A stretch of 64,000 bases of DNA from Apodemus sylvaticus. Lineage: Eukaryota > Chordata > Mammalia > Rodentia > Muridae. Numbering within the stretch: position 1 is the stretch's first letter; every line of letters begins with the position of its first letter. Location of the stretch: positions 10,673,347 through 10,737,346 of the forward strand of contig NC_067492.1 in the NCBI RefSeq assembly GCF_947179515.1, written 5' to 3'. A model generated the notes under the pieces. It was not told the DNA's origin and did no database searches. It worked only from the letters and a program-made list of their open reading frames with translations. This document shows positions 11,244 to 22,450 of this stretch, one piece after another. The translations under genes were made by a program, and so were the position numbers.

Positions 11244-11402
11244 TCTCTCCCCCTTCTCTCTCTCTATATATATGTATATGTATATGTACGCGCACGCGCG
11301 CGCGCGCGGTGTGTGTGTGTGTGTGTGTGTGTGTCTGTGTGTGTATGTGTGTGTGTGTGTGTGTGTGTCTGTCTCTGTTTCAGTGTATGTGTGCATGTGT
11401 AT
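11244..11402. repeat. Compound CT/TA/CG/TG microsatellite
   Basis: Successive tracts are CT (11244-11264), TATATG (11265-11288), an almost pure CG run (11289-11308), and TG runs with TCTG interruptions to about 11400. Nearly the whole 11265-11335 segment alternates purine and pyrimidine, the classic Z-DNA-prone pattern. Confidence 0.95.
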
Positions 11403-11543
11403 ACAATGCCCAAGGAGGCCAAAAAGGGGCATTAGATTCCCTGGAGATGTAGATGTGAGATTCTGGACAGGTGTATTAGGTTTCAAACTCATGTCCTTTG
11501 GAAGAACAGTGTGTTTTTAACCACTTGGCAATCTCGCTAAGCC
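11403..11543 (-). mobile_element. B3-type SINE
   Basis: Inverted landmarks include GAGGCCAAAAAGGGGCATTA, CCCTGGAGATGTAGATGTGA, TTCAAACTCATGTCCTTTGG and TAACCACTTGGCAATCTCGC. The compound microsatellite upstream represents its 3' tail. Confidence 0.8.
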
Positions 11544-12008
11544 TTGCTTCCTTATTTTTAATTTAAGTGACTTCAGACTTGATTCTTTTCCATTTCTTTT
11601 CTTCGATTTTTTAAGTGACTCACATATTCAGAAGACCACCCCAGTTGCTGATTGGAGATCACATTGAGGTGGATCAAGAGTCACCCAGGGGACTGATTAG
11701 AGCGTCTAGAAAAGGTCTAGGCAGGAGGGGAGGAGGAAGGGAGAAGGACCAAAGTCCACAGATTACCGTTGTCTAAACTGCCTCTTTATCAGCACAAGCA
11801 ACGATCGATTTCTTAGACATGTGGGCTTCATAGAGGAACACAGACACACAAAGTGATGGAAGAATTTACAGCACATGAAGATATAAACTCAAATCACCAT
11901 TGGTGGCCAATGGGGTGCCAGCTCTGCAGTGGCAGGGCATCTGCTTTTTTGTACATTTTGTTTCTGTTGCATAAATAGAGCCATCATGGTTGACTTCAAC
12001 CCTGCTAA

Positions 12009-12032
12009 CCCCTGATTGCCTCACATCAGGGG
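12009..12032. other. Perfect 8-bp inverted repeat, 8-nt spacer
   Basis: CCCCTGAT, spacer TGCCTCAC, then ATCAGGGG. It can form a stem-loop in single-stranded DNA or RNA. No U-run follows and no transcription unit is known here. Confidence 0.9.
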
Positions 12033-12599
12033 ACCTAGGATGCCATGCATACTATAGGGTGGATGCTGTCATGACCCATGCACAGTATACCACCCTTATA
12101 ATTGTTTGGTGTCTCTGGGAGTCTACACGGGGAGGGGGGGCTAGAACCCATGGATAGGATGTCGGAAGCCAACGGCACACACACACTTTCTTAATTCTTC
12201 CTTCTACTCTGAATGTTTGGTGATTCATAGAAAGACATGGTAATTTCAGTAGACAAAGAGAAGAATATAGGTATGCCTGGACCCAGTAGGGAGCTACTAA
12301 TGACTTGTGGAAATGAATTAAATCTCACTGCATTCAGTCTGTACCACATCCACATTCATACACATCTAGTTTTCTCGTGGTTCTGACTCTATAAACCTAG
12401 ACCTAAAGGACACGTGCTATCAAACATTTGTGGGTATAGTTATCCCCTCCCTGTGAGGTGCCATTGCTGTGTTTTTCTCTTCAAGCGTCCCCTTGTCCTT
12501 CCAGGTTGAATGAATATAAATGTGTATCCTCCACTTTGTTGGGTAGAGTAACCCCAAAGCACGGAGACGGTCTTGCGCCTTGATTTTCACCTCTTAGGT

Positions 12600-13020
12600 C
12601 ATTAATGTGATTTATTATGAAGCTCCAGGAAATTAGTTGCTGAATATTTCAATACAGAGAGGAAATAATGTAATCTCATTGTTAACCACAGGACCACTGT
12701 ATCTCGGAGTAACCTGTAGCCATAGTAACAAGATAAGGACATATTCTGTAAATGCTTAACTGTGATTCTGAGCTTCATGTGCATTCAAGAATGGTCGATT
12801 CTTGTTATTTATAATTGAATTAATTTTCTGATACATTTGGGGTCCACTCTTCAGTAGAGGTTTTCAATTACCTTAATTTTAGATGATGAGAGTAATAAGA
12901 TTTTCTTCAGGCTATTATTGTACAAAAGGGTGGGTGAGAACTTCATAGCGTAAAGTGAGGCTTAACAGGACACTTAAAATGAGTAAATATTTTTGAATGA
13001 TCCAAACAGTGTCTCTGAGG
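12600..13020. promoter_or_regulatory. Candidate enhancer-like conserved block
   Basis: An AT-rich, repeat-free segment with many homeodomain-type words (GAATTAATTTTC near 12819, CAATTACCTTAATTTTAG near 12866) and an X-box at 12716-12729. Texture resembles developmental conserved non-coding elements. This is inference from motif density only. Confidence 0.35.
12716..12729. promoter_or_regulatory. RFX X-box motif
   Basis: GTAGCCATAGTAAC fits the X-box pattern GTNRCC-NN-RGYAAC exactly, the site bound as a dimer by RFX transcription factors. It lies in the conserved-looking block. Binding is not shown. Confidence 0.45.
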
Positions 13021-13239
13021 ATAAATATTAGGAGTATGAGGGCGAATCTATCTTTGAGCTTTCGAGAGTGACCTTGACACCTGCTCAACATGTTCCCTGC
13101 TAGCACCAAGCTGCCTTCTAAACACTCATTCTTACGCTGCTAGATTAGTATAGATCTTGCCACTTGTCACAGAAGCCCTTCATGCAACCGAGGCCAGGCA
13201 ATCTGGAGATGTACATCTGTTCAAAGTGCAGAGAATGAA

Positions 13240-13650
13240 TGTCTTTAGAGTCCTCCAGTCTCGGTTGGGACAGCACTGTCACACCCTCACCCAAAGCTCA
13301 GGGAGTACCACAGAAGTGGGCATGGAAAGATTTAAGAGGCACAGGTTGGACAAGTCCCTGGAATGCTGTGTACTACACATGGCATAGCTGTGGTGCTCAT
13401 GAACTCACAGCAGCTATGGTTTTCTGCATCATCCCCATCCTGTGAATCCCCCAGCACAGACTGGGAAGGGTACCTAGGCTCCAGCTGAGGCTGAGGAGTC
13501 ACTGAGAAGTGATGTCTGCTGCAGAGGGGAGGATCCGTTTTCTTCAGCATTGTGGCTTAACATAGGTTTCCCCAGTTCCCGAGGCTGACCCTATATCCAC
13601 GCGCACAAGGGAAGCACTAATTAGACCCAGTGTGTTATTAAAAAGACAAG
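13240..13650 (+). mobile_element. Lx-type LINE-1 3' UTR
   Basis: Diagnostic Lx 3' UTR words appear in order: CTCAGGGAGTACCACAGAAG, GGAATGCTGTGTACTACACA, GTGCTCATGAACTCACAGCA, GCACTAATTAGACCCAGTGT and TTATTAAAAAGACAAGG. The same order occurs at 23.5-24.3 kb. Only the 3' end is present, the usual 5' truncation; no ORF2 remains. Confidence 0.8.
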
Positions 13651-13702
13651 GAAAAGAAGAAGAGGAGAGAGAGGAGAAGGAGGAGGGAGAGGAGGAGAAT
13701 TT
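13643..13702. repeat. GA-rich tract
   Basis: AAGAAGAAGAGGAGAGAGAG-type purine run in the A/G-rich part of the Lx 3' UTR. Confidence 0.9.
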
Positions 13703-14826
13703 GAGGAACAGGTATTGTAGTTCTGGGAAGAGATGACAGTGGGGACTGTCTGTCAGCAGCCATCTCCAGTGGCATCTTGTGGGAGTCATGGTGAGGGCTT
13801 CAGTTGTGTTCAGGGTGAGTGACAGGTAGAATGAGGAAGGGAGAGGGAGGACAGAGCCCAGGAGTCAGAGGTCCAGGACAATATTTTCTTGTCTGTGATA
13901 CTTCTCAAGAAACAAAGCAAAACACACACACAAATGAATAAGGCAGAGGCAGAGCAGAACCGGATGCTTGTTTGCGTTTCTGAGCTGTGTTGGCCCTTGG
14001 TGCCCAGTGGACAATTAAACCAGAACAAAAATAATGACTGCCCTGCTCCCCGTAACGATGACAACAACGCCGTGACAGGCCAGGAATACATGAGCATGGC
14101 AATCTGCCCTAGAAGTCCCTGGCTTGATTCTCACATCCTTTCTGATAAGGATTTTCCCCCCTTCTTTTTCATTGGCCCAGTGGAGTCATAATTGTGAGCC
14201 TTCAAACAATAAAGATCGAGTCTGATGTTGTGACTATACAAGTCCCTGCGATGGGCGGCTGACAGGGGAGTTGGTGGCGCCCTTGCTCTGGGTCTGCGGG
14301 AGAACAGGGCAGCCTTGCAGCTCATGGCGTCCTGACAAATAGCTCATCACTGTAATTAAAGCAGGGCTGGCTGCCCTGCTGCTTTGAGCTTCATCTCCCT
14401 TCATGTGGACAAATAAATTGCAGAAGCAACATATGGATGGGGACCCGATGACTCAATGTCGGTCCCAGGCTTAGGACAGAGAGGCCAAGAAGCAAGACTG
14501 CTGTGGTGTGTGGAGGATCTGCTGCTTCTGTCTATGCTTGCAGATGAGGCTTCAGCTTGTATGGAATCACATCCTGCGATGTTGCTGAGTTAGCATGAGG
14601 ACCCAGACGTGCATGAATTACTTGGGTGATACAGGGACAGCACAGACTTGGGGACCGCCAGGCATGATGAGGAAAAGTCATTTTTATTCAAAGCTTACAA
14701 AACCAGGAACAGGTAGGTTGGAGCCTTCTGTTCACTGGAGGGCAGGCTCTCCAGCCCAGAAAATGAATACTTTCTGGCAACTGGAATTAGAAACAACTTT
14801 TCTAGGGAAATGTATCCCTGAGCACA

Positions 14827-14828
<2 letters not shown>

Positions 14829-14860
<32 letters not shown>

Positions 14861-14863
14861 AAC
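14829..14863. repeat. AAAAC short tandem repeat
   Basis: About five AAAAC units. Possibly the A-rich tail of an unrecognised retroposon, but no body could be identified upstream. Confidence 0.9.
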
Positions 14864-15153
14864 AGCTGATCTTAATGTATCTCTGTAGGACCTGAGCATG
14901 GCACAAACAATTAAATACCTCCAGGAGATAGGTATTTATTCTGTCAGAAGTCTTGTAGTGTCTCTTACAATCTGGGTCCTAAAAGAAAAGTTTTAGTCTA
15001 CTGTACCATGGTGCCTGTGTTTTGTTGCACAGCTAAATGCTCCAGGGCATGGAAAGCGACAGATAGGGTTTTTGGACTTTTAAAACCATTAGTAGTATCC
15101 TATCTGGACCATGCTCCCTGTAGCGAATATCTTGTCTGAATACAGCGGCATCT

Positions 15154-15162
15154 CAGGTGAGT
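15154..15162 (+). other. Consensus 5' splice-site sequence, no exon supported
   Basis: CAG|GTGAGT matches the mammalian donor consensus perfectly, with the cut between 15156 and 15157. No matching acceptor or coding frame upstream could be established, so an exon is not called. It could belong to an unannotated non-coding transcript or be chance. Confidence 0.2.
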
Positions 15163-16305
15163 TTGTACCCATGGAAACACTGGATCTTTGGAAGAGTGTG
15201 ACTTTGGGGCAAAGCAGGTCTTGAAAGCCCAGACAGAAAAGTCCATGCCACCGCCTTGTAGATAAAAACCTTCAGAATCACTTGTATCCTTTGTAGTCAA
15301 GCTGGCTCAGCTAGGAAGAGGAGGAAGGCGGAGAAGAACATCTTGACTGAGCACTTGACTGAACCAGGCCAAAGAACAGGTCAGGAGACACTGCCCAGCT
15401 TCCTTCATCCTGGAAGATGGATAGGATTCGTTTTGCTGTATAGCCTGAGGGATGGGACCTTGTAGGTTGCAAGAGCCCAAGAGAGAAGCCCTTTGCCACT
15501 AAGCATGATAGAAGTCATAGGTACATTGGTTTCAGCCAGTCACATGGAGATATGTATGGGTGAGCCATTCCCAGACGGCAGCAACTTAAAGCAGGAAATT
15601 CTAAGGACCGATTGGTCATATGAGAGGCAGGCAAAGGGACATCAAGGGTGACTGTCAGAAGGAGATGGGGATGTATCAAAAGAATACAAGGGCCAGAAGT
15701 ACCTAAGGTTCAAGGTCTCTGAACACACACCACATGCCTGTATGTTCTAGATAATTCCATCTTGATGGCTGGCAAGGTAAAGGAACTTCTGCCTTTCTGT
15801 TAGTAAATAGTGTCTCAGTTTTCTTTAAGACAGGGGTCTAGGATCCAAAACTAGAATACCAAATTACATAAAATACGGGCATCCAAGGAGCTTGTTCTTG
15901 CTAAATCATTTTTGCTTAAGTTACCTGGAATACTGACCTAAGAGATACTATTCTTTTCACAGAGCTAAATACAGCAAGTTCACCCTATAACACAAGCCAT
16001 GCTTACATAACTGGTTACATAATGAGAAATTATATAAGATGACAGATATGTATTCTCATGTGTTACAGTTAATTGTCTGACAATGTCTTAAATACGTTAT
16101 TTCTTCTATAAAATCTGTCTTCATTTATTCAACAGCAAGTAATATCATGAAGGAAAATACTTTTATTAATTTACAAATAAATAGATCTCTTCTGCATATA
16201 ACAAAGTGGTATATACGGTATCTGCTTTCTCAGGTAGGTTCGTACAATATGCCTGTTTTTAACTTTTACCACATTACATAGAGATTACTAGAATTAGTCC
16301 TTTTG

Positions 16306-16575
16306 ACCATCTATTCATCTGTCTATCCATCCATCCTTCCTTCCTTCCATCCATCCATCTATCCATCCACCTACCCACCCATCCACCTGCCCATCCATCC
16401 TTTCACTCATTCATCTGCACAATCACCTACCTGTTCACCTGTCCATCCATCTATTCATCGATGTACCAATCTGTCTATCTATCCATCTATCCATCTTCTA
16501 CCCACCCACCGACCCACCAATCTACTGCATCTATCCATCTGTCCACCCACATATCCATTTATCATTCAATGTATC
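16306..16575. repeat. CATC tetranucleotide microsatellite
   Basis: About 270 bases of imperfect CATC/TATC/CCAC units with CCTT interruptions. The Pro/Ser/Ile-rich 91-codon frame is a repeat translation. Confidence 0.97.
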
Positions 16576-17667
16576 TAACAAATATTTATCAAGAGAGCTT
16601 TGTCTTTCAGATATAATGATGCTAAGGACAATGTGTGAGAGTTCATCTGCTAGCTTTGGGTTTGTTGCATAGCAGGAAAGGTGTCATCAGACAATTAACA
16701 AGTAGCCTTTTCTTGACTTCCAGTGGGGTTCATGCTCTGAAGAGGCACAGAGACATCGGTATACATGAGGAAGGCACTGACCTAGTGTGGAGAGTCAAGG
16801 AACCATTCCCAAAGGGGAGATGTTCTGGCTCAGACCCAAAGGATACTCAATCAGCTGAATAGATAAAAGCCCAAAGAAAGGGACCACTTGAGCAATGTGG
16901 AAATGGTCCCCACAGACAGCTTCTTTGGATTGTAGAAGCTGCTTTTCCCAAAGTAGTTAGCTGTACACCTGAAACACTCCCAGCCACAGAGAGTGAACTC
17001 TTTTTCCACTCGGAGAGCTGGTCTCACAGGAGTGCTCTGACTCTAGGTGGGTATTTAGGGCCTTTGGATGGGCTCCTAAGATTGTTCCTCCGTCTCAGAA
17101 CACTGCCACGAGCAACACAAACGTTGGGGAGGGTATTGATCTTGGTAAAGTGGTCCCAGAGACTATGAGCCCTCTGAGGTCATTTATGTTTGGCTAAGCT
17201 CATCCTGAAAGCGGATCCAGGGAAGGCCCTGTGTCCCCAGGTAGCCATTCTCAGCTCCACAACAGCTCAGAAAGGCAAGCGCCGGTGGAATGGGATGGGA
17301 AGGAGCCTGGAAAATCCACTGCTTATCTTGTTGAAACAGCAGACATCATGAAAAACTTCTAAGTCAACCGCATGGTGAGGAGGAACACACCCGAGGAATG
17401 CAACAAAAGAAGAATAGGGGCTGCCCCAGAGATTCAGTGGTTTGTTGGGGACTCCCATTGAGGGTGGCATAGGAATTGTGTGTTTAACAGCTAGAACTCA
17501 GCAGACCAATACCCTTAACCATGCTCCATACAACATATTCCCTCTTTTATCTCGAGAGAATGAATAAAATACTGGGTATTCTTGACAATTTGAATCTTAG
17601 GTGATCTCATTTCTAGGAGGTGGAAAGAAGTGAAAGAATAAAAAAATGATGTATTTCTTTAGAGAGA

Positions 17668-17716
17668 GTATGTGTGTGTGTGTGTGTGTGTGTCTTGTGT
17701 GTGAGTGTGTGTGTGT
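17668..17716. repeat. TG microsatellite
   Basis: Two TG runs separated by TCTTG. Confidence 0.95.
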
Positions 17717-17829
17717 TAACCATGCTTGTATCTTAGCAGTTTTTAACAATGACTACTTAGTACCATTTCCATGAGACAATGGAAGTTGGGAAGGCAGTGG
17801 CCCAATTGAGAAGGCTGTGATTTGATGCT

Positions 17830-18120
17830 ACCACTGTTGAACAGTAGGAAGATACGGCAAGTTTGAATATAAATAACCAAGCTGTCTCCATGCGGTTTAA
17901 CCATGGATGAGTCTTTAATCATTGTCTGTAATTATTATTGTGAGCCCACCCAAGAAAGAGCAGAATAGGGGTATGAATTAATCTCTCACCACAGCAGAGA
18001 GTTGAAAAACAAGTGTTCCTAAGGTGTGATATGTATTCAGAATGTCGTAATTACGTTCTCAAAAGAGTCTTTATTGGGAATGCCTTTGACTTCATTTCTA
18101 TGTTTCATTCTTTGGCTTGG
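17830..18120. promoter_or_regulatory. Candidate conserved AT-rich block
   Basis: Repeat-free, with homeodomain-type palindromes such as GTAATTAC in GTCGTAATTACGTTC and TAATTATTATTG. Inference from texture only. Confidence 0.25.
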
Positions 18121-18389
18121 CAAATAACATTAAATGAAAGTCTGGTAGGGACAAGGATATGACCTCAACTCAGGCTAGTAAATGGCAACTGACCTAGGGG
18201 TTCACCCTCAGGATGAGAATAAAAGGAAGTAGTCTATATTAGAGCCTGCTCCCTAGGTAACATTTGTCCCCATAGACTGGCTATAGGTTGACACCATGGT
18301 GACATCTCTATACATCTTGATGGTACAGGTACCAGCTCTTTCAGGCTCTGAAGACATGGAGCAAGCTCCTACCTGGCTTATTTGAACAG

Positions 18390-19020
18390 CTTAAGTTTGT
18401 GGATAAAAGTTTCACCAGGAATTAAACATTCTACTGCTCCAGCTAACATGTTGCATTGTGGAATCTGAATGATGAGTTTAAATTTCAGTGTCTAATCACC
18501 CACTCTGGAATAGTTTTTGTGGTGGAATCAACTAAAGCTGACCTCACAGTTTCACTGGAAGGTTGGTTCCCAGCTGAAATGTGTGGATACACTCCCTCAA
18601 AGGCATGCTCAAGAGTTTTTAATAGCAGCACAATTTGTAGTCACTAAAAGTTGGAAATGAGCCAGTCCTTCTCAGAAGAAAGGACAGTGAGGAGGTCTAG
18701 AAAATGGAATCCTGGATGTATCTGATTCTGCAGGTGTATCTCACAGTCTGGAGTGATGTCAGGAACACACTGGGAAAGGTTAGACAAAACCCATGTGTTC
18801 CAGGGTCCATTTGTGTTTTGTATTAAACAAGAACACTATCTGGTTGTCTTAGATGTCATGATTGGTTCCTCCTGGATGACATGGAGCTCATGCCTGGAAA
18901 AGGACTTGAGGAGGCATTTTGGGGGTAGTTATATCTAGGTAATAATTACATTGTATCATATTTATAAAGCTCCATTGCATTGTATTCTTTTGATTCCATA
19001 ATTTGTATCTATGTGTTGCT
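18390..19020 (+). mobile_element. L1M LINE-1 3' UTR fragment
   Basis: Old L1M landmarks on the plus strand include GGAATTAAACATTCTACTGC, AAATGTGTGGATACACTCCC, AGAGTTTTTAATAGCAGCAC followed by AAAAGTTGGAAATGA, and a 3' end with TTTTGGGGGTAGTTATA. Order and spacing fit the 3' end of a mammalian-wide L1M. No coding capacity remains. Confidence 0.7.
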
Positions 19021-19185
19021 ATTTTTATTAACTTATCTAAAATATCAACTTCACCATTCTACTACATTGTTAAACTTTATCCATCACTGAGATTCCTCAT
19101 GTGCTAAATCCATAGGAAGACCTTGACATGGTAGTTGAGAAATTAGCAATAGGATACAAATAGAATGGCCCAGTGACCCAATGAC

Positions 19186-19212
19186 CCTCTATGAGTGCCC
19201 TTCTCATAGAGG
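19186..19212. other. Perfect 10-bp hairpin, 7-nt loop
   Basis: CCTCTATGAG, loop TGCCCTT, then CTCATAGAGG. Both arms are perfectly complementary. It lies in unique AT-rich DNA just after the L1M fragment; function unknown. Confidence 0.9.
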
Positions 19213-19790
19213 ACAATCCTTAGTTCTGGTTAGGAAACCTAGCAAATGAGGTGCATACACATGAGGAGGATAGAGGAACCCTGGGCAAAATGGAAAGACT
19301 TCCAGTGGATTCATTTATATTTTCAGGAATGGATAAGAAGTTACTCTTCGAGGAGCCACATCATTTTACTGTTACCATGTCTGAGGCTACCCTGCCCAAG
19401 CAGGAGATGTACTGCATGATGAGATCATAGGGGTCCCAGACCTAGTGATGGAGAGCTGGGGGTCCAGATGGAAGCAGACTGTGTGGACACATGAAGGGAC
19501 CTCAGCTGAAAACGAACGCAGAGGAGCTGAGGATTCTAGGTTTGCTGACATTTGCTGTTAATACATTTCTTAACTGTGTAAGCTCAAGGTTTATATGAAC
19601 TATATTAACATATGTAAAGACATATATGTAAAAATTATATATACATATATATTCTGAAAAGTACATATACCTTTTGTTCATTATACACACATGCACACAC
19701 ACATCTATGTATACATGCTAAGATTTAATTTGCTTTAGATTTATTTATTTTATATGTATGACTATTTTCCATGTACTATAACTTTGGCAC
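19213..19790. other. AT-rich sequence
   Basis: No gene seen. Contains TATATGTA-type words at 19618-19660 and a TTTA run near 19738-19752. The 66-codon minus-strand frame is an AT-repeat translation. Confidence 0.5.
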
Positions 19791-19794
19791 CCTA

Positions 19795-20222
19795 CCAGCT
19801 TGCCTTTCAGTGACTTAGTGGCAGCAGCTTACGTCATCACCCATTATCACCACGTGCAGTGCATTTTCCCTGTCCCTACAAGCCGTGTAGCAACACATGG
19901 ACTGTTTAAAAGACCCCTCTGGACATCATAACTCACGAGCTCTCTTCTCTCTCTATCTTGCCCATTCTCTCTGTCTCCTGGACTCTCCCTCCCTTCCTTC
20001 CCTCCCTCCCTCTCTTCCTTTCTCCCTCCCTTCCTCTTCCTCCCCATCCTTCTTCCTCCTCCTCCCCATCCTCCTTCTTCTCCCCCAGCTCCTCTTTCTC
20101 TCTCGTCCCCTTTCTGAGATGGCCTTTTGCCATCTTCCCTCTTCTCCAATAAACCTCCTGCACTAGATCTGTTGCATGGTGCAACTTTGTGGTGTCCCTT
20201 GGCGTCAATCCACCAAGGTACT
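19795..20222 (+). mobile_element. Probable rodent ERVK-type solo LTR
   Basis: The layout is LTR-like: a TATA-like TTTAAAAG at 19908, a long pyrimidine tract at 19976-20105, a polyadenylation signal AATAAA at 20149-20154, then a short segment ending near GGCGTCAATCC. I did not identify terminal TG/CA ends or a target duplication, so the family and limits are uncertain. No internal retroviral sequence follows. Confidence 0.5.
19976..20105. repeat. CCCT/CCTT pyrimidine tract
   Basis: About 130 bases of C/T with almost no purines on the plus strand, inside the probable LTR. Basic or acidic low-complexity frames here are artefacts, including a 164-codon minus-strand frame. Confidence 0.95.
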
Positions 20223-20227
20223 TCTCC

Positions 20228-20402
20228 GCACTGTATCCTAATAGTGTGAATGAATTTCTGTGTATCATATGTAAGCCTAGTGCCCTCAAAAGATTCCCTG
20301 GAGCTGGAGTCACAGATGGTTGGGAGCCACCATGTGGGTGATATGAATCAAACCTAGATCCTCTGGAAGAGCAGCCAGTGTTTAACAAGTATCTCCATCC
20401 CC
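20228..20402 (-). mobile_element. B3-type SINE
   Basis: Inverted B3 words: CCCTGGAGCTGGAGTCACAG, GCCACCATGTGGGTGATATG, CCTCTGGAAGAGCAGCCAGT, ATCTCCATCCCC. Moderately diverged and near full length. Confidence 0.88.
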
Positions 20403-21945
20403 TCACACCAAGATTTGTAAGTGCCATAGTGCCATACGATTTGCAGTGGGGGAATGCTAACGCTAAAGGGAAAACACTGACTATCCCTCAGTGGGGACTC
20501 CAAGAGGTTTACAATCATTTGTTGTCTGTTATAAGCTCTGTTGCCATTGTGGTGCACCAAATGTCACCCTTTTCATACAGGATTTACTATATTACCAAGG
20601 GAACATATGTACCCACACATCCTCCAGTGGACTCCCCATTAAGACATCCCAGAATTCCAGAATGGCTTTGGATAACATCACTGAAAGCCAGGAAGGATAG
20701 TTCTGAGACCCTGAGAGCCAGAGGACCAGAGGTTCACTGTGAATCTGTGTTAACAGGATAGAATTCTCCCAGGGCATGGGCTACCACCTGCATATGCCAA
20801 CAGGACCAGGAACTACTAAACTGTTCTTCTGGGGTCCTACACCAGATCTGTGGACTGTAAGCCTCAAAGATGGGGCCTATGGCCTTCTCTGAAGCCTCGC
20901 AGATTTACACGTGCTTTAAAGGCTGTAAGTGAAGCCTATCGTGACAGTACTGTCTACTTTGAGTGTAGGTATTATTTAAAAAAATGTATGTATTTCAGTC
21001 AGGTTTCTGTGATGAACATGCATTACTATCAAGGAGAGAAAACATTAAAAAAATACAACAAAGTCAGACTTGTTCCATGTCATGTTAGGAGTGCTTTGCT
21101 CATGCAAATAACAAAATAAAAGCAGCACTTACAAGGAATTTCAAGTTGTCAAATAAATGAACTAAAATTTGAGCAACGCAGAACATGGGAATTGTGTAGA
21201 CTAATGCCTAGCCAAACACTGGCATTCAAAAGAGAAATTACTAAGAAGAAATGTACTTAGAATTTGAGGCTAGAAGGCCAACACTGAGCACAGCTGTTCT
21301 GTATTTCTGACTTGGCAAGAAAAAAATATTTCGAAATTAGTATAAGGAAGGATTAAAGAAAACCACAAGGTACGGACTGTGCCAGGGCTTGTGAGAACCT
21401 GGAGAGACACAGGCTAGGGATGTGGGGGCACTCAAGTGTTCCCCTAAGCTTGCTTCTGGTTCTCCGTGTCCATGAAAAGAATAGGAACTCCAGCCAACCT
21501 GATCTTCTGCTTCTCAATACCACATACCACACATATGGATCTGCCTTCCCTGGGGGAGAAAGGGGGCCAAGGAAGACTCCACAGAGAGAGCCTTTGGGAG
21601 GTAGGTGAAGTAGATGCTTTGATCTCATTCTACCTACCCATGGCCAAGTACTGGGTCTTCCAGAACGCCTCTGAAGGCAACTCTTCAGCAGCCTATGGTG
21701 ACATGATGCTATCAACCAATACAAAACCTAGTATGTCTGCTCTCCCACAATCCACTTACCCATCCATGCCATCTGGCATCTTCTCTCCAGACTTACCCAT
21801 CCATACCATCGGCATCTTCTCTTCAGTCCCCACCTCTCCCTTTCAAGGAGCCCTACATAGCCCACCCAGTCAATGTCCCATCCTCCATCCTAATCTCCTT
21901 GGCTTTTTGTTTTCATCCTTTATGTGATGATACCCCTGGCAACCA
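20403..21945. other. Unidentified sequence
   Basis: No family recognised. A 127-codon plus-strand frame (20378-20761) starts inside the B3 SINE and resembles nothing I know; a 123-codon minus frame and overlapping 153-codon plus frame lie at 21353-21927. Overlapping frames on opposite strands and absence of homology argue against coding. Confidence 0.45.
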
Positions 21946-21949
21946 ATCA

Positions 21950-22450
21950 CAGTCATCTTCCTAATGTGCCAATCTTATCCTGTGGCCTGCCAATCTGATC
22001 CTATGGGCTCATAATTTACCTTCAGTCACCTGTAGAATAAAGTCCAAATTCTCACATCACTTTTATAACTCTGGCTCCCAGCTCTTGATTATTTCCCCAA
22101 TGCTCTCACTGACCAGCTCTTCTTCGCTTCACAGCTGTATCAAGTTGGCCTCAGCTCTCTAGATGAATAGCCCTATCTTTTGCCAAGGCGGACCACATGC
22201 CTCCCACCACCTTGAGACCTTTCCACCCATCCTAGCTTTCCCTTGCCCGCTACAACTTATCATTCTGGAATCTTCTCTTGAGCTACTTCCTCTGCCAGCC
22301 TGACTCCTCAAGCTCTCTCCATCCCTCTCAGGTACTTGTCTGTCTGTGGACAAGTATGGACAAGTTTGTCTGCCTTCCGGAGTGGGTGCTCTTTGAGGGA
22401 GAATCGTCATCCTAGCCATTGTGTATTTCTGGTGGATGTCTAAGTTTTCA
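21950..22450 (+). mobile_element. L2 LINE fragment
   Basis: L2 landmarks include CAATCTGATCCTATG, then AGAATAAAGTCCAAATTCTC, then a stretch of C/T-rich words (CTCACTGACCAGCTC) in the correct order. Old and without coding capacity. Confidence 0.75.

Larger units (their letters stand above)
11544..13235. other. Unique non-coding stretch
   Basis: No gene recognised. Contains a perfect hairpin at 12009-12032 and the conserved-looking block at 12600-13020. Confidence 0.5.
13703..16300. other. Unique non-coding stretch
   Basis: No gene recognised. The 14190-14420 segment keeps several CpGs and a GTAATTAAAG word and may be conserved. An AAAAC run lies at 14829-14863, and a consensus 5' splice-site sequence occurs at 15154-15162. 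Frames of 60-100 codons are unsupported. Confidence 0.5.
16576..18385. other. Unique non-coding stretch
   Basis: No gene recognised. A TG microsatellite lies at 17668-17716. The 17830-18120 part (GTAATTATTATTG near 17929, GTCGTAATTACGTTC near 18043) is AT-rich and may be conserved. Confidence 0.5.

Noticed and set aside
19933..20427. 164-codon minus-strand frame
   Set aside because: It spans a B3 SINE and a pyrimidine tract in an LTR; low complexity.
20403..20900. Possible ERV internal coding sequence after the LTR at 19.8-20.2 kb
   Set aside because: The 127-codon frame shows no gag, pol or env feature and begins inside a SINE.
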